A stretch of 64,000 nt of DNA from Streptomyces sp. NBC_00440. Its GTDB lineage: Bacteria; Actinomycetota; Actinomycetes; Streptomycetales; Streptomycetaceae. Within the stretch, counting starts at the first letter, position 1, and each line of letters opens with the position of its first letter. The notes below the pieces were generated by a model, which was not told the DNA's origin, ran no database searches, and saw nothing but the letters and a program-made list of their open reading frames with translations. The position numbers and the translations under genes are program-made. Shown piece by piece: positions 18,772-27,494 of this stretch. The stretch spans positions 7,685,501 to 7,749,500 of the forward strand of contig NZ_CP107921.1 of the NCBI RefSeq assembly GCF_036014215.1. The letters run 5' to 3'.

Positions 18772-19566
18772 ATGATCGACAAAGACATGTACGGCCCGTG
18801 GGCGGTCGTCGCCGGCGGGTCGGAGGGGGTAGGGGCATGCTTCGCCCACCGCCTCGCCGAAGCCGGCATCAACCTGGTCCTCATCGCCCGCAAACCGGGC
18901 CCCCTTGAGCAGACCGCGGACGAGGCCCGCGCCAAGGGCGTCGAGGTGCGCACCCTCGCCCTCGACCTGCTCGACAGCGGAGCACTGAATTCGATCCGGG
19001 CCGTGACGGACGGCCTCGACGTAGGACTCCTGATCTTCAACGCGGGAGCCAACACCTACGGTCATGAATTCGTCGGCGGCGACCTCGGCCGTGCGCAAGG
19101 TGTGATCGACCTCAACGTCACCTCCCAGCTCGCCCTCACCCACCACTTCGGCGCGCTGATGAAGGAGCGCCGCCGGGGCGGCATCATGCTGGTCGGCTCG
19201 CTCGCGGGTTATATGGGCCAGGCACGGCTGAGTGTCTACTCCGCAGTGAAGGCGTTCAGCAGGGTCTTCACCGAGGGCCTCTGGCTGGAACTGAGGCCGT
19301 ACGGAGTCCACGTGACCGAACTCGTCCTGGGGGTGACCCGCACCCCGGCGATGGAACGGGCCGGCCTGCGAATGGATCTGCCGGGGCTGAACGTCGCGGA
19401 GTCCGACGACGTGGCACGTGAAGGTCTGGAGCATCTCGCGGACGGACCCGTGTGGGTGGCAGGCGGAAACCTGGCCACGGCGGAGCAGCGCAGCGCGGTC
19501 CGCCACCGCGCAGAGCAGATCCTCGATGCCGGCGAAGCCTCCCGGCGGCTCCTGCCCTCGGATTGA
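18772..19566 (+). CDS. Short-chain dehydrogenase/reductase (DltE-like)
   Basis: This is a 264-residue SDR starting after AGGAAGG. Unlike classical SDRs the cofactor loop reads AGGSEGVGACFAHRLAEAG; Tyr and Lys are in YSAVKAF and Ser in VGSLAGYMG. The sequence groups with DltE/YdfG-type reductases found beside Hsd4A in sterol-degrading actinobacteria. It lies 33 bases after the Hsd4A-like gene and 66 before hsaA, so co-transcription is likely. A keto-reduction or hydroxysteroid oxidation role is inferred from context only. Confidence 0.72.
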   Translation: MIDKDMYGPWAVVAGGSEGVGACFAHRLAEAGINLVLIARKPGPLEQTADEARAKGVEVRTLALDLLDSGALNSIRAVTDGLDVGLLIFNAGANTYGHEFVGGDLGRAQGVIDLNVTSQLALTHHFGALMKERRRGGIMLVGSLAGYMGQARLSVYSAVKAFSRVFTEGLWLELRPYGVHVTELVLGVTRTPAMERAGLRMDLPGLNVAESDDVAREGLEHLADGPVWVAGGNLATAEQRSAVRHRAEQILDAGEASRRLLPSD

Positions 19567-19632
19567 CCCCGAGGACCGGCCGGCGGTGCCGGGCAACGAG
19601 ACCAGTCAGGAACGGACGTGAAGGACAGCCCC

Positions 19633-20799
19633 ATGGGGAATACGGTTCTTGAGAGGGTGCGCACCCTGCTCCCGGCCATAGCGGAGCGGGCCCGGGCCAC
19701 CGACGAGAAGGGACGGATCCCGGACCGGACGGTGCGCGAACTGACCGGAGCCGGTGTCTTCCGGATGCTCCAGCCCCGCCCGTTCGGCGGTCAGGAAGCA
19801 GACCTGGTGGAGTTCTACGAGGTCATCCGTGCCATCTCGGCCGTCTGCTGCTCGACCGGCTGGGTCGCCTCCGTACTGGGCGTGCATCCCTGGCAGTTGG
19901 GACTCTTCCCCGAACAGGCGCAGCGGGAAGTATGGGGCACGGACCCCGACACCCTCGTGTCGTCCGCCTACGCGCCGGTGGGACGGCTCACCCCCGTCGA
20001 CGACGGGTACCGCCTCACCGGCCGCTGGAGCTTCTCCTCCGGCTGCCACTACGCCCGATGGGCGCTGCTCGGGGCCCTGGTCATCGGCGATCAGGGCAGG
20101 CCCGTCGACTTCCTGTCCGTGCTCGTGCCCCGTTCCGACTACCGCATCGAGGACGTGTGGGACGTCGTCGGGCTGCGGGGCACGGCCAGCAACGACATCC
20201 TCGTCGAGCAGGCCTTCGTCCCCCGCCACCATGTGATCCGGAACTACGAGCAGGCGCAGCTGAAGGGCCCGGGCCAGAAGATCAACCGTGGACCGCTCTA
20301 CCGGCTGCCCTTCGGCGCTGTCTTCACCAGCGCGGTCACCGCCCCGGTCGTCGGCGCGGTCGCCGGCGGCTACGACTCCTACGTCGCCGCGACGAAGGAG
20401 CGTGGCTCGCTGAGCCTCGGCGGCGGCCGGTTCGCCGAGGACCCCTACGCGCAGGTGGCCATCGCGCGGGCAGCCTCCGAGATCGACGCGACCGTCCTGC
20501 AGATGGACCGCAACATCAGGGAACTGACGGCCCACGCGGCGCAGGGCCGCGACATTCCGATGGAGCTGCGGCTCAGGACCCGCCGCGACCAGGTGCGGGG
20601 CACCGAACGTGCCGTCACGGCGATCGACCTGCTGTTCAAGACGGCGGGCGGCCACTCGCTGCGGCGCGGCAGTCCGATCGAACGAGCGTGGCGCGACGCA
20701 CACGCCGGCAGTGTGCATGTGGCCAACGACGTCGAACGGACACTGGCCATGTACGGCCGCGGTGCGCTCGGACTGACCGTCGAGGACAACCTCGTCTGA
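19633..20799 (+). CDS. hsaA: 3-HSA hydroxylase oxygenase component (HsaA)
   Basis: This is a 388-residue flavin-dependent monooxygenase of the acyl-CoA dehydrogenase fold. HsaA hydroxylates the phenolic secosteroid 3-HSA to the catechol 3,4-DHSA using reduced flavin from HsaB. Blocks shared with M. tuberculosis HsaA include STGWV.S..GVH.W.L.LF, SSGC..A.W, VPRS.Y.I.DVW.VVGLRGT.SN and the C-terminal RDAHAG.VH.ANDVER. HsaB is not seen in the window. ATG at 19633 has AAGGA seven bases upstream; a GTG at 19618 is an in-frame alternative. It is the last gene of the Hsd4A operon. Confidence 0.9.
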   Translation: MGNTVLERVRTLLPAIAERARATDEKGRIPDRTVRELTGAGVFRMLQPRPFGGQEADLVEFYEVIRAISAVCCSTGWVASVLGVHPWQLGLFPEQAQREVWGTDPDTLVSSAYAPVGRLTPVDDGYRLTGRWSFSSGCHYARWALLGALVIGDQGRPVDFLSVLVPRSDYRIEDVWDVVGLRGTASNDILVEQAFVPRHHVIRNYEQAQLKGPGQKINRGPLYRLPFGAVFTSAVTAPVVGAVAGGYDSYVAATKERGSLSLGGGRFAEDPYAQVAIARAASEIDATVLQMDRNIRELTAHAAQGRDIPMELRLRTRRDQVRGTERAVTAIDLLFKTAGGHSLRRGSPIERAWRDAHAGSVHVANDVERTLAMYGRGALGLTVEDNLV

Positions 20800-20806
20800 A
20801 ATCTCC

Positions 20807-20834
20807 AACCCGATGTCTGCAACCCGATGTCTGC
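20807..20834. repeat. Two perfect tandem copies of a 14-bp unit
   Basis: AACCCGATGTCTGC occurs twice head to tail in the 72-base gap between the convergent hsaA and TetR genes. It probably arose by slippage; no function is apparent. Confidence 0.85.
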
Positions 20835-20871
20835 GATCTGCGGTCCGGGATCGGTACCGCCGTCGAAGCCG

Positions 20872-21489
20872 TCAGTCGACGGGGGCGTTGGAGCGGTCCC
20901 CGAGCAGCACCTCGCACGCGAGCCGGATCTCGGTCTCCGCGTCGGAGTGCGTCGTGTGACCGTACAGCGCGGAGATCAGCACGCCGTGCCAGCTCTTCAT
21001 CAGCAGCCGGATCAGACGGTTGTCCCGGTCGGTGGGGTGGTCGAGCCCGAGCAGCCCCAGCACCGTGCGATGCACCTTGGCCTCGATACCGGCGGCCTCG
21101 CTGACGGTGGCGGCGTGCGCGGCGTAGTTGCTCTGCATCATGGCGCTCGCCAGGAGCGGGGTCCGCAGCATGTGGCGCGTGGACCGGAGCAGCGTCTCGG
21201 CGACAGCGTCGACGGGGCCGGCTGCCGCACGGATCTCCGGTGAATCGTCGCCCATGTGGTCGACCTGGGCGGACATGATCGCGGTGAACAAATGCGTCTT
21301 GGACGGGAAGTAGCGGTAGAGCGTGGCAATGGCGACGCCGGCCTCCTTGGCCACGTCGTGCATCTGCACATGCTCAAGACCCCGTTCAGCGCCCAGCCGG
21401 GCGGTGACACTCAGGATGCGCGCGTACCGTGCCTTCTGCCCGGGTGACTGCGGCTCCGCCGCTGGCCGGTTCTCGGCGACTCTGGGCAC
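20872..21489 (-). CDS. TetR-family regulator (KstR-like)
   Basis: This is a 205-residue TetR protein. The helix-turn-helix covers about residues 24-67, ending in HDVAKEAGVAIATLYRYFPSK, very like the recognition helix of KstR (VA.RADVAVGTLYRYFPSK). The C-terminal ligand domain also has the KstR-like pattern R....PLL..AM. The GTG at 21489 follows AGAGGAAACC. It is divergent from kstD and is the only regulator gene inside the steroid island, so it is the leading candidate controller. Known KstR proteins are released by steroid CoA thioesters; ligand and operator here are not known. Confidence 0.82.
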   Translation of the reverse strand: MPRVAENRPAAEPQSPGQKARYARILSVTARLGAERGLEHVQMHDVAKEAGVAIATLYRYFPSKTHLFTAIMSAQVDHMGDDSPEIRAAAGPVDAVAETLLRSTRHMLRTPLLASAMMQSNYAAHAATVSEAAGIEAKVHRTVLGLLGLDHPTDRDNRLIRLLMKSWHGVLISALYGHTTHSDAETEIRLACEVLLGDRSNAPVD

Positions 21490-21644
21490 GGTTTCCTCTT
21501 CCGGCTCGTGATGGCGCCTTCAGCGCACCATGCTAACGGTGAGGCCGCCCCGGCAGAGCGGGAAGCAGCCGAGGCCCCGGAACACGTCCGGTGCCGCAGG
21601 CCCATGAGAGCGCCGACGACGCGTTCGCGGGTGCCCGTGTACTG

Positions 21645-21655
21645 CTGAGTGGGAC
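21645..21655 (+). promoter_or_regulatory. CTGAGTGGGAC element, copy 5 (TetR/kstD divergent region)
   Basis: This copy matches ten of eleven positions and lies 71 bases before the kstD start, in the 237-base region shared with the divergent TetR gene. Confidence 0.55.
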
Positions 21656-21726
21656 TGCCGCGGACGCACCGCGCGGTGACTGGGATTTCCTGACGGCGAA
21701 CACCGGCAACCGCGGGAGGTCGAAGC

Positions 21727-23241
21727 ATGGCAGAGAAGTGGGACGAGGAGTACGACGTCGTCGTCGTGGGGTCCGGCGGCGGAGCACTGACCGGCGCGTA
21801 CCTGACCGCCGTCGCGGGCCTCGAAACCGTCGTGGTGGAGAAGACATCCCGGCTGGGCGGGATGAGCGCGTACTCCGGCGCGGCCCTGTGGCTCCCCGGC
21901 TCACCGGTGCAGAAGCGCGATGGAGTCCCCGATTCGACCGAATCGGCCCGTACCTATCTGCGCGCCCTGCTGGGCGACGGCACCGCCGGGAAACAGGACG
22001 CCTTCCTCGCGGAGGCGCCCCGCCTGGTGGCCCGGCTGGAGAAGGACCCGGCCATCGCGTTCCGGTTCAGGGAGTTCCCCGACTACTACGAGCGGCCCGG
22101 CCGGGTGCCGGGCGGGCGCTCGTTCGTCCCCGCCGACCTCGACCCGGGTGACCTGGGCGAACTGCTCTCCCTGGTCCGCCCCCCGGTGGACAGCGACCGG
22201 ACGGGCCAGGAGCACGACGAGTCGGCCCCGCTGACGGCGGGACGCGCGCTCATCGGCCGCCTGCTGCTGGCATACGACCGCACCGGCCATGGCACGGTCC
22301 GCACCCGGACCCGGATGGACCAGCTCGTCACCACCCACGAGCGGGTGACCGGCATCGTCGCCACCCGGCACGGCCGCCGTGTACGGATCGGGGCCCGCCG
22401 GGGCGTGCTCCTGGCCGGCGGCGGATTCGAGCACAACGAACGTCTGCGAAGCATCCACGGAGTACCGGGCAGCGCCGGCTGCTCCATGGCGCCGACCAGC
22501 ACGAACACCGGTGAACCCGTCCTGGCCGCGACGGCGATCGGCGCGGACACCGACCTGATGCACGAGGGCTGGTGGTGCCCCGGCCTCATGATGCCCGACG
22601 GTCAACCGGCTTTCGTCTGCGGGTTCTTCGGCGGCCTGGTCGTCGACGCACACGGCTCCCGGTACGCCAACGAATCCCTGCCCTACGACAGGTTCGGGCG
22701 CGAGATGGCCCAGGAACCGTCCCGGACGCCCTCCTATGTCATCTTCGACGACCGCACCGCGGGCGCGATCCCCGCGGTCATGCTGCCGCCGTGGGGCGAC
22801 CCGGCCGCCCACCTCGCCTCAGGAACCCTCACCGAGGCCGACTCCCCGGAGCAACTTGCCCGGCTCATCGGAGTCCCGGCCGACAGGCTGGCCGCTGCCG
22901 TCGAGCGCTTCAACGGCTTCGCCGACAAGGGGCAGGACGAGGAGTTCGGCCGTGAGTCGGACGAGTACGGGCACTGGTTCGGCGAGCCTGTGCTGCGGCC
23001 CGTCCGCAAGGCGCCCTTCTACGCGGCGAGGCTCGTACTCGCGGACCTGGGAACCAAGGGCGGCCTGGTCACCGACACCTCGGCGAGGGTGCTGCGAGCG
23101 GACCGCACACCGATCGCCGGGCTGTACGCGGCCGGCAACACGAGCGCATCGTTCACCGGGGCGTTCTACCCGGGCCCGGGAATCCCGATCGGCACCGCGA
23201 TGGTGTTCGGGTCCCTGGCCGCCAAGGACATGACCGGCTGA
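21727..23241 (+). CDS. kstD: 3-ketosteroid delta-1-dehydrogenase
   Basis: This is a 504-residue FAD enzyme that puts the 1,2 double bond into ring A of 3-ketosteroids. The dinucleotide motif is VVVGSGGGALTGAYLTAVAGL at residues 12-32. The C-terminal block GLYAAGNTSASFTGAFYPGPG with PIGTAMVFGSLAA is diagnostic of KstD and separates it from fumarate-reductase relatives. LADLGTKGGL and the catalytic-region Tyr residues fit as well. Length agrees with Rhodococcus KstD (about 510). GGGAGG precedes the ATG. With kshA directly downstream it would open ring B. Confidence 0.94.
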   Translation: MAEKWDEEYDVVVVGSGGGALTGAYLTAVAGLETVVVEKTSRLGGMSAYSGAALWLPGSPVQKRDGVPDSTESARTYLRALLGDGTAGKQDAFLAEAPRLVARLEKDPAIAFRFREFPDYYERPGRVPGGRSFVPADLDPGDLGELLSLVRPPVDSDRTGQEHDESAPLTAGRALIGRLLLAYDRTGHGTVRTRTRMDQLVTTHERVTGIVATRHGRRVRIGARRGVLLAGGGFEHNERLRSIHGVPGSAGCSMAPTSTNTGEPVLAATAIGADTDLMHEGWWCPGLMMPDGQPAFVCGFFGGLVVDAHGSRYANESLPYDRFGREMAQEPSRTPSYVIFDDRTAGAIPAVMLPPWGDPAAHLASGTLTEADSPEQLARLIGVPADRLAAAVERFNGFADKGQDEEFGRESDEYGHWFGEPVLRPVRKAPFYAARLVLADLGTKGGLVTDTSARVLRADRTPIAGLYAAGNTSASFTGAFYPGPGIPIGTAMVFGSLAAKDMTG

Positions 23242-23256
23242 ACTCCGGCCGTACCG

Positions 23257-23267
23257 CTCAGTGGGAC
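23257..23267 (+). promoter_or_regulatory. CTCAGTGGGAC element, copy 6 (upstream of kshA)
   Basis: This is an exact copy of the 11-mer, 16 bases after the kstD stop and 176 before the kshA start. It suggests that kshA has its own promoter. Confidence 0.55.
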
Positions 23268-23300
23268 CGCGGCACCGGCCCGTCCGCCCCCGACCCTACG

Positions 23301-23311
23301 TTCACCGGGAC
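23301..23311 (+). promoter_or_regulatory. Variant TTCACCGGGAC element
   Basis: TTCACCGGGAC lies 33 bases downstream of copy 6. It resembles the GTCACCGGGAC variant near copy 2 and may be a paired weaker site. Confidence 0.3.
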
Positions 23312-23443
23312 GCCACCGCCTCGTCCGCCGAGGTGACCGCGTCGGGCCGGCCGTGCACAGGGCCCGCGCCACCGTCCCCCGGCGGGCCGGCCCGCACGCC
23401 CCACACCGCGCCGAGCGCAGTCTCGGCGGAAAGGAAGGCACAG

Positions 23444-24601
23444 ATGGCCACCGCGCCCCACGACGTCCGCACGATCGAGGCGGACTCCCTCCCGGGCCGT
23501 TTCGCCCGTGGCTGGCACTGTCTGGGCCTCGCCCGGGAGTTCACGGACGGCAAGCCGCACACGGTGCACGCCTTCGGGCAGAAGCTGGTCGTCTGGGCCT
23601 CGGCCGACGGCACGCTCAACGTGCTCGACGCGTACTGCCGTCACATGGGCGGAGACCTGTCCAGGGGCACGGTGGAGGGCGATGACGTCGCCTGCCCGTT
23701 CCACAACTGGCGCTGGGGCGGTGACGGACGCTGCCGAGGCATCCCCTACGCCCGCCGGGTCCCGTTGCGAGCCCGGACCGCGGCCTACCCGACGCTGCAG
23801 CAGGACGGCCTGCTGTTCGTCTGGAACGACCCGGAGGGGAACCCGCCTCCCGAGTCCGTGACGATCCCCCGTATCGAGGGCGCGACGAGCGACCGCTGGA
23901 CGGACTGGTCCTGGTACTCGATCCGTATCGATGGCGCGAACTGCCGTGAGATCGTCGACAACGTCGTGGACATGGCGCACTTCTTCTATGTGCACTACTC
24001 GTTCCCCACCTACTTCGAGAACATCTTCGAGGGTCACACCGCGACTCAGATCATGAAGGGCGTCGCCCGCGAGGACGTGCGTCGCCCGCAGGCCGAGGGG
24101 AGCGGAGCCCCCAAGGTGCTGGGCCAGACCTCCGTCGCTTCCTACCACGGCCCCTCGTTCATGATCGACGAACTGACCTACCACTACGACGACGGTGACG
24201 TGAGGTCGGTACTGATCAACTGTCACTACCCGGTGTCCGAGGACTCGTTCGTGCTCCAGTACGGCATCCTGATGGAGAAGGCCCCGCACCTGGGCGGCGC
24301 AGCCGAAGAAGTAGCCGAGAAAATGGGCGAGTTCATCAAAATCGGCTTCGAACAGGACGTCGAGATCTGGAAGCACAAGGCCCGTATCGACAACCCGCTG
24401 CTCTGCGAGGAGGACGGCCCGGTCTACCAACTGCGCCGATGGTACGAGCAGTTCTACGTCGACGCTGCCGAGGTGCGCCCGGAGATGACCGACCGGTTCG
24501 AATTCGAGATCGACACCACCAAGCCCAACGCCGCCTGGCGGACCGAGATCGAGCAGAACATCGCCCGGCAGGACGTCGCAGCACAGGACGGGTCCGCCTG
24601 A
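23444..24601 (+). CDS. kshA: 3-ketosteroid 9-alpha-hydroxylase oxygenase (KshA)
   Basis: This is a 385-residue Rieske non-heme iron oxygenase. The [2Fe-2S] ligands are C65, H67, C84 and H87 (CRHMGGDLSRG and CPFHNWRW). The mononuclear iron region is N173, D176, H179 and H184 (DNVVDMAHFFYVH). These positions match M. tuberculosis KshA within two residues, as does the length (386). KshA hydroxylates C9 and, with KstD, causes ring B to open. AAGGAAGG precedes the ATG at 23444. The reductase KshB is not in the window; the PDR-type reductase at 43319 is distant and need not serve it. Confidence 0.94.
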   Translation: MATAPHDVRTIEADSLPGRFARGWHCLGLAREFTDGKPHTVHAFGQKLVVWASADGTLNVLDAYCRHMGGDLSRGTVEGDDVACPFHNWRWGGDGRCRGIPYARRVPLRARTAAYPTLQQDGLLFVWNDPEGNPPPESVTIPRIEGATSDRWTDWSWYSIRIDGANCREIVDNVVDMAHFFYVHYSFPTYFENIFEGHTATQIMKGVAREDVRRPQAEGSGAPKVLGQTSVASYHGPSFMIDELTYHYDDGDVRSVLINCHYPVSEDSFVLQYGILMEKAPHLGGAAEEVAEKMGEFIKIGFEQDVEIWKHKARIDNPLLCEEDGPVYQLRRWYEQFYVDAAEVRPEMTDRFEFEIDTTKPNAAWRTEIEQNIARQDVAAQDGSA

Positions 24602-24867
24602 TGGCGGTCCGGCCCGACAACAGGCTCCTGGACGCCCCCATGGTCCCCGTCGCGTGCGGCACCTGCGGTGCGCGGGTGGAGGCGCGCAAGAGCAGCTGGG
24701 AGCAGACCAGCGTGCAGTGGAACGCCGAAGCGCTGGCGGCCTGCTCCGAACGTCGCACGGCCGGGACAGGTGCTGTCTTCACCGGGTGCTCCGCTCTCCG
24801 GACCACGATTCGCCGGGCCGCCGCCGAGGGAGAGTTCCGCGCCCCACCGGGCTACGCGGACACCTGA
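24601..24867 (+). CDS. Small cysteine-containing protein downstream of KshA
   Basis: This is an 88-residue protein whose ATG shares one base with the kshA stop (TGATG), so it is translationally coupled to KshA. It has four Cys: CGTC at residues 19-22, one near 48 and one near 63. The N-terminal CxxC with following basic residues suggests a zinc ribbon or a small metal site; classical ferredoxin spacing is absent. Similar small proteins follow Rieske oxygenase genes in other actinobacteria, as far as I recall. It may help assemble or feed electrons to KshA, but no function can be assigned from sequence. Confidence 0.6.
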   Translation: MAVRPDNRLLDAPMVPVACGTCGARVEARKSSWEQTSVQWNAEALAACSERRTAGTGAVFTGCSALRTTIRRAAAEGEFRAPPGYADT

Positions 24868-24916
24868 CGGGCCCGGAAGGTGCTGCCGTCACCGGCCGGG
24901 CGAATCAGAGATCTGG

Positions 24917-25312
24917 TCATCGCCCAGCGGGATGCCGGGTCTCGTCGCTCTTCGACGACAAGGGCGCCCATGTGTAGCGGACGCGCACGCCGCGGTCGTG
25001 GAGCCAGGCGGTCTCGCGGTGCCGGAGTTCATGCGCGGACTCCGGGGCGATGGCGTTGGGCCAGCGGACGAGTACATCCGTGACGTGACCTGTCTGTACC
25101 AGCTGTCTCACCCGCCGCCACCCTCTGCGCTGGGCCGGGTCGGGCTCACCGTATGTGTCGGTGATGACCTCGGCGATCGTCAGTCCGCGCTCCTGGGCGA
25201 AGGCGCGGCCTTCCGTCTGTGCGCGCTGTGTGGCTGCCCCCGGCGCGCCCGGGGCTCGGTCGGCACATACGTACAGCACGACGGGGGAAGCGGGTTCACC
25301 GTAGGGGGTCAT
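24917..25312 (-). CDS. Resolvase-like N-terminal domain protein
   Basis: This is a 131-residue protein. It begins with a beta strand (VVLYVCADRAP), then a helix region and ERGLTIAEVITDTYGEPDPAQRRGW..V..LV, which recalls the N-terminal catalytic fold of serine recombinases. The catalytic Ser of true resolvases is not evident and there is no DNA-binding domain, so recombinase activity is unlikely. Such short proteins are common in Streptomyces. GAAGGC precedes the ATG. It ends 50 bases from the convergent gene downstream of kshA. Confidence 0.5.
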   Translation of the reverse strand: MTPYGEPASPVVLYVCADRAPGAPGAATQRAQTEGRAFAQERGLTIAEVITDTYGEPDPAQRRGWRRVRQLVQTGHVTDVLVRWPNAIAPESAHELRHRETAWLHDRGVRVRYTWAPLSSKSDETRHPAGR

Positions 25313-25517
25313 GGGTGCCTTCTGTAGGTGGATCGAGGAGAAGGGGTTCCTCGCCGAGTGAAGGGGACGTAGCGGGGCCGTGCGGTGCCGGCTGCGGTCT
25401 CTGCCGACGGACGGGTGACCTGGTCCGGTGCGCAGCGGGCCGGGCTTTTCCAGGCTGCAACCGGGCTGTCGCTGCCGGGGCGGGCGCCGGATTCGGCGCC
25501 CGCCCGTACCGATGACG

Positions 25518-25976
25518 TCAGGGGTGGGCCGTCAACTCCGCCCAGACGACGTTGCCTTCGGCCCGCGTCGAGCGGGCGGAGCCCCAGCGGTCCGCGAGTT
25601 GCTGGACGAGGAACAGACCTCGCCCGCCCTCCTCGCGGGGGCCCGCCAGATGCTCGGGCGGGCGGACCGGGGTACGGCCGTCGTCGTGGAGTTCGATGCG
25701 CAGGCGCCGCTCGTCGCCGGTCAGCGTGAGGCCGCACAGGACATGAGCGCTGTCGGTGTGGAGTACAGCGTTCGTGGTCAGCTCGGAGACCAGCAACACC
25801 GCGTCGCTGCATGTGTCGCCTGGCACCTTCCAGGCACGGAGCCGGTCGCGCACGTTGTCGCGGGCGGATCTCGCGCTGGTGTGCAGGGCCGGCAGGCCGA
25901 GCCAGTACTCCCGACGAGGCACGGCCGCGGCTGAGGCGGGGGGCGAGGCCGGGGCTGAGGTCGTGGGCAGAGTCAA
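25518..25976 (-). CDS. RsbW-like ATP-binding anti-sigma-type protein
   Basis: This is a 152-residue GHKL ATPase of the HATPase_c_2 type. The N box is LLVSELTTNAVLHT, and the G1/G2 region is DGRTPVRPP..... EEGGRGLFLVQQLADRWG. Such single-domain proteins in streptomycetes act as serine-protein kinases or anti-sigma partners. TTG at 25976 is chosen because GGAAGG stands eight bases before it; the next in-frame GTG (25922) lacks a binding site. It is divergent from the XRE regulator at 26292, a typical streptomycete pairing. Confidence 0.8.
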   Translation of the reverse strand: MTLPTTSAPASPPASAAAVPRREYWLGLPALHTSARSARDNVRDRLRAWKVPGDTCSDAVLLVSELTTNAVLHTDSAHVLCGLTLTGDERRLRIELHDDGRTPVRPPEHLAGPREEGGRGLFLVQQLADRWGSARSTRAEGNVVWAELTAHP

Positions 25977-26291
25977 GGATGTCGCCTTCCAGTGCCTTCC
26001 GGGGGGCAGGCGCGGTGTGGGGCTGCGGGCCGCAGCCCGCGGTGTGAGAGGCGTGTGCCGAGGCAGGCGCCCTGCGGTGGGGTGCCGACGACGGCATCAG
26101 CATCACGTGTCCCGCCCGGGCCGGATGCTGCGTCAGAGCTGCGACTTGACCGCTCACACGTCAACTATGCGCGTGATCGACCCACGCTGCAACCGACTCC
26201 CTGATAATTTCAGCAGCGCGGGTATCACCCTGGCGTCGTCAGCAAGACACTGTAAGAATGGCGTTGTTGATGAACCCTCAGGAGGTTGGGC

Positions 26292-27158
26292 GTGAGTGAA
26301 GCCCGTTCCAGTACCAGCGCACCGACAGTCCTGCGTATGATCCTCGGCCGCCGGCTGCAGGACATGCGACTCGGCGCCGGTGCCTCGCTGGAGGACGCGG
26401 CAAAAGCACTGCGCGTGAAGACCTTGACGATCCGTCGGCTGGAAAAGGCCGAGGTCGCGCTGAAGCCTCTCTACGTGGAGAAGCTCCTGGAGACCTTCGG
26501 CGCGGACCGTCAGGAGATCGCCGAGTTCGTCGACCTGGCCGAGCGAGCCAACGAGCCCGGCTGGTGGCACTCCTACCGCGACGCCGTCCCCAGCTGGTTC
26601 ACCGCCTACGTCAGCCTGGAGACCGGCGCCAAGACCCTGCGTACGTACGAACCCCAGTACGTCACCGGTCTTCTGCAGACCCCCGACTACGCCCGCGCCG
26701 TGCTGCTCGGCGGGCTGCCGAACGGCAGCGAGGAGGAACTCGCGCGCCGCGTGGAGCTACGGCTGCACCGCCAGAGCCTGCTGGAGCGGGAGGACGCCCC
26801 TACGTTGTGGGTGGTGATGGAGGAAGCCGTCCTGCACCGGGCGGTGGGCAGCGCCGACGTGATGCGGGAACAGATCGAGCGGCTGCTGGACGTGTCCGAG
26901 CTCGCCCATGTCAGTCTCGACATCGTGCCCTTCGCCGCGGGTGCGCATGTCGGGGCGTGTGCCCCGTTCACGTATTTCCGCTTCGAGGAACCCGAGTTGC
27001 CCGACATCGTCTACAGCGAGCTCCTGTCTGCCTCCGTCTACCTGGATCAGCGCGCGGACGTCGTCGCCCATCTTGAGGCGCATTCCCGTATGGCGCTGCT
27101 GACGTCGTCCGAGGACAGCAGGGCGCTCTTGAACCGCATGCGCAAGGAGTACTCGTGA
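26292..27158 (+). CDS. XRE-family regulator with DUF5753 domain
   Basis: This is a 288-residue protein. A helix-turn-helix lies at about residues 15-70 (LGRRLQDMR....SLEDAAKALRVKTLTIRRLEKAEV). The remaining part is DUF5753, recognised by LRTYEPQYVTGLLQTPDYARAV, MEEAVLHR and IVPFAAGAHVG. GTG at 26292 follows AGGAGG by six bases. The stop overlaps the GTG of the DUF397 gene. This pair is one of the many WhiJ/BldB-like modules in streptomycetes that influence development or antibiotic production. Confidence 0.88.
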   Translation: MSEARSSTSAPTVLRMILGRRLQDMRLGAGASLEDAAKALRVKTLTIRRLEKAEVALKPLYVEKLLETFGADRQEIAEFVDLAERANEPGWWHSYRDAVPSWFTAYVSLETGAKTLRTYEPQYVTGLLQTPDYARAVLLGGLPNGSEEELARRVELRLHRQSLLEREDAPTLWVVMEEAVLHRAVGSADVMREQIERLLDVSELAHVSLDIVPFAAGAHVGACAPFTYFRFEEPELPDIVYSELLSASVYLDQRADVVAHLEAHSRMALLTSSEDSRALLNRMRKEYS

Positions 27159-27406
27159 CGATCACCGACGAGGGTGTCTACAACGGGATGTCGGCCCGCG
27201 ATCTCGGTGAACAGGGCTGGGAGCGTCCCTGGAGCGGGCCGAACGGCGGTCAGTGCGTCGAGACGAAGAAGCTCGCCGACGGCCGCGTGGCCGTAAGGCA
27301 GTCGACCGACCCGGCCGGGCCTGCGCTGATCTATGCGCCGGAGGAGATCGCCGCGTTCCTCCGCGGGGTCAAAGAGGGCCTGGCCGATCACTTGGCCGCC
27401 GGGTGA
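27155..27406 (+). CDS. DUF397 protein
   Basis: This is an 83-residue protein with the DUF397 pattern: WERPWSGPNGGQCVETKKLADGRVAVRQSTDPAGPALIY, then AFLRGVKEG. DUF397 proteins are small partners of the XRE/DUF5753 regulators and may act as antitoxin-like or modulating factors. GTG at 27155 overlaps the upstream stop by four bases. Binding to the upstream regulator is inferred. Confidence 0.85.
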   Translation: MTITDEGVYNGMSARDLGEQGWERPWSGPNGGQCVETKKLADGRVAVRQSTDPAGPALIYAPEEIAAFLRGVKEGLADHLAAG

Positions 27407-27494
27407 ACCGGCGGCGGGCAGAAGGGACGACGACACCGGTCCCGTTCCTGGCCTGCGGGCCGACAGACACACGCATGAAGATGAAGGGGAGAAC

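Noticed and set aside
24917..25312. Resolvase-like protein as a sign of a mobile element
   Set aside because: No catalytic Ser or DNA-binding domain is visible, and no inverted repeats, att sites or transposase genes flank it.
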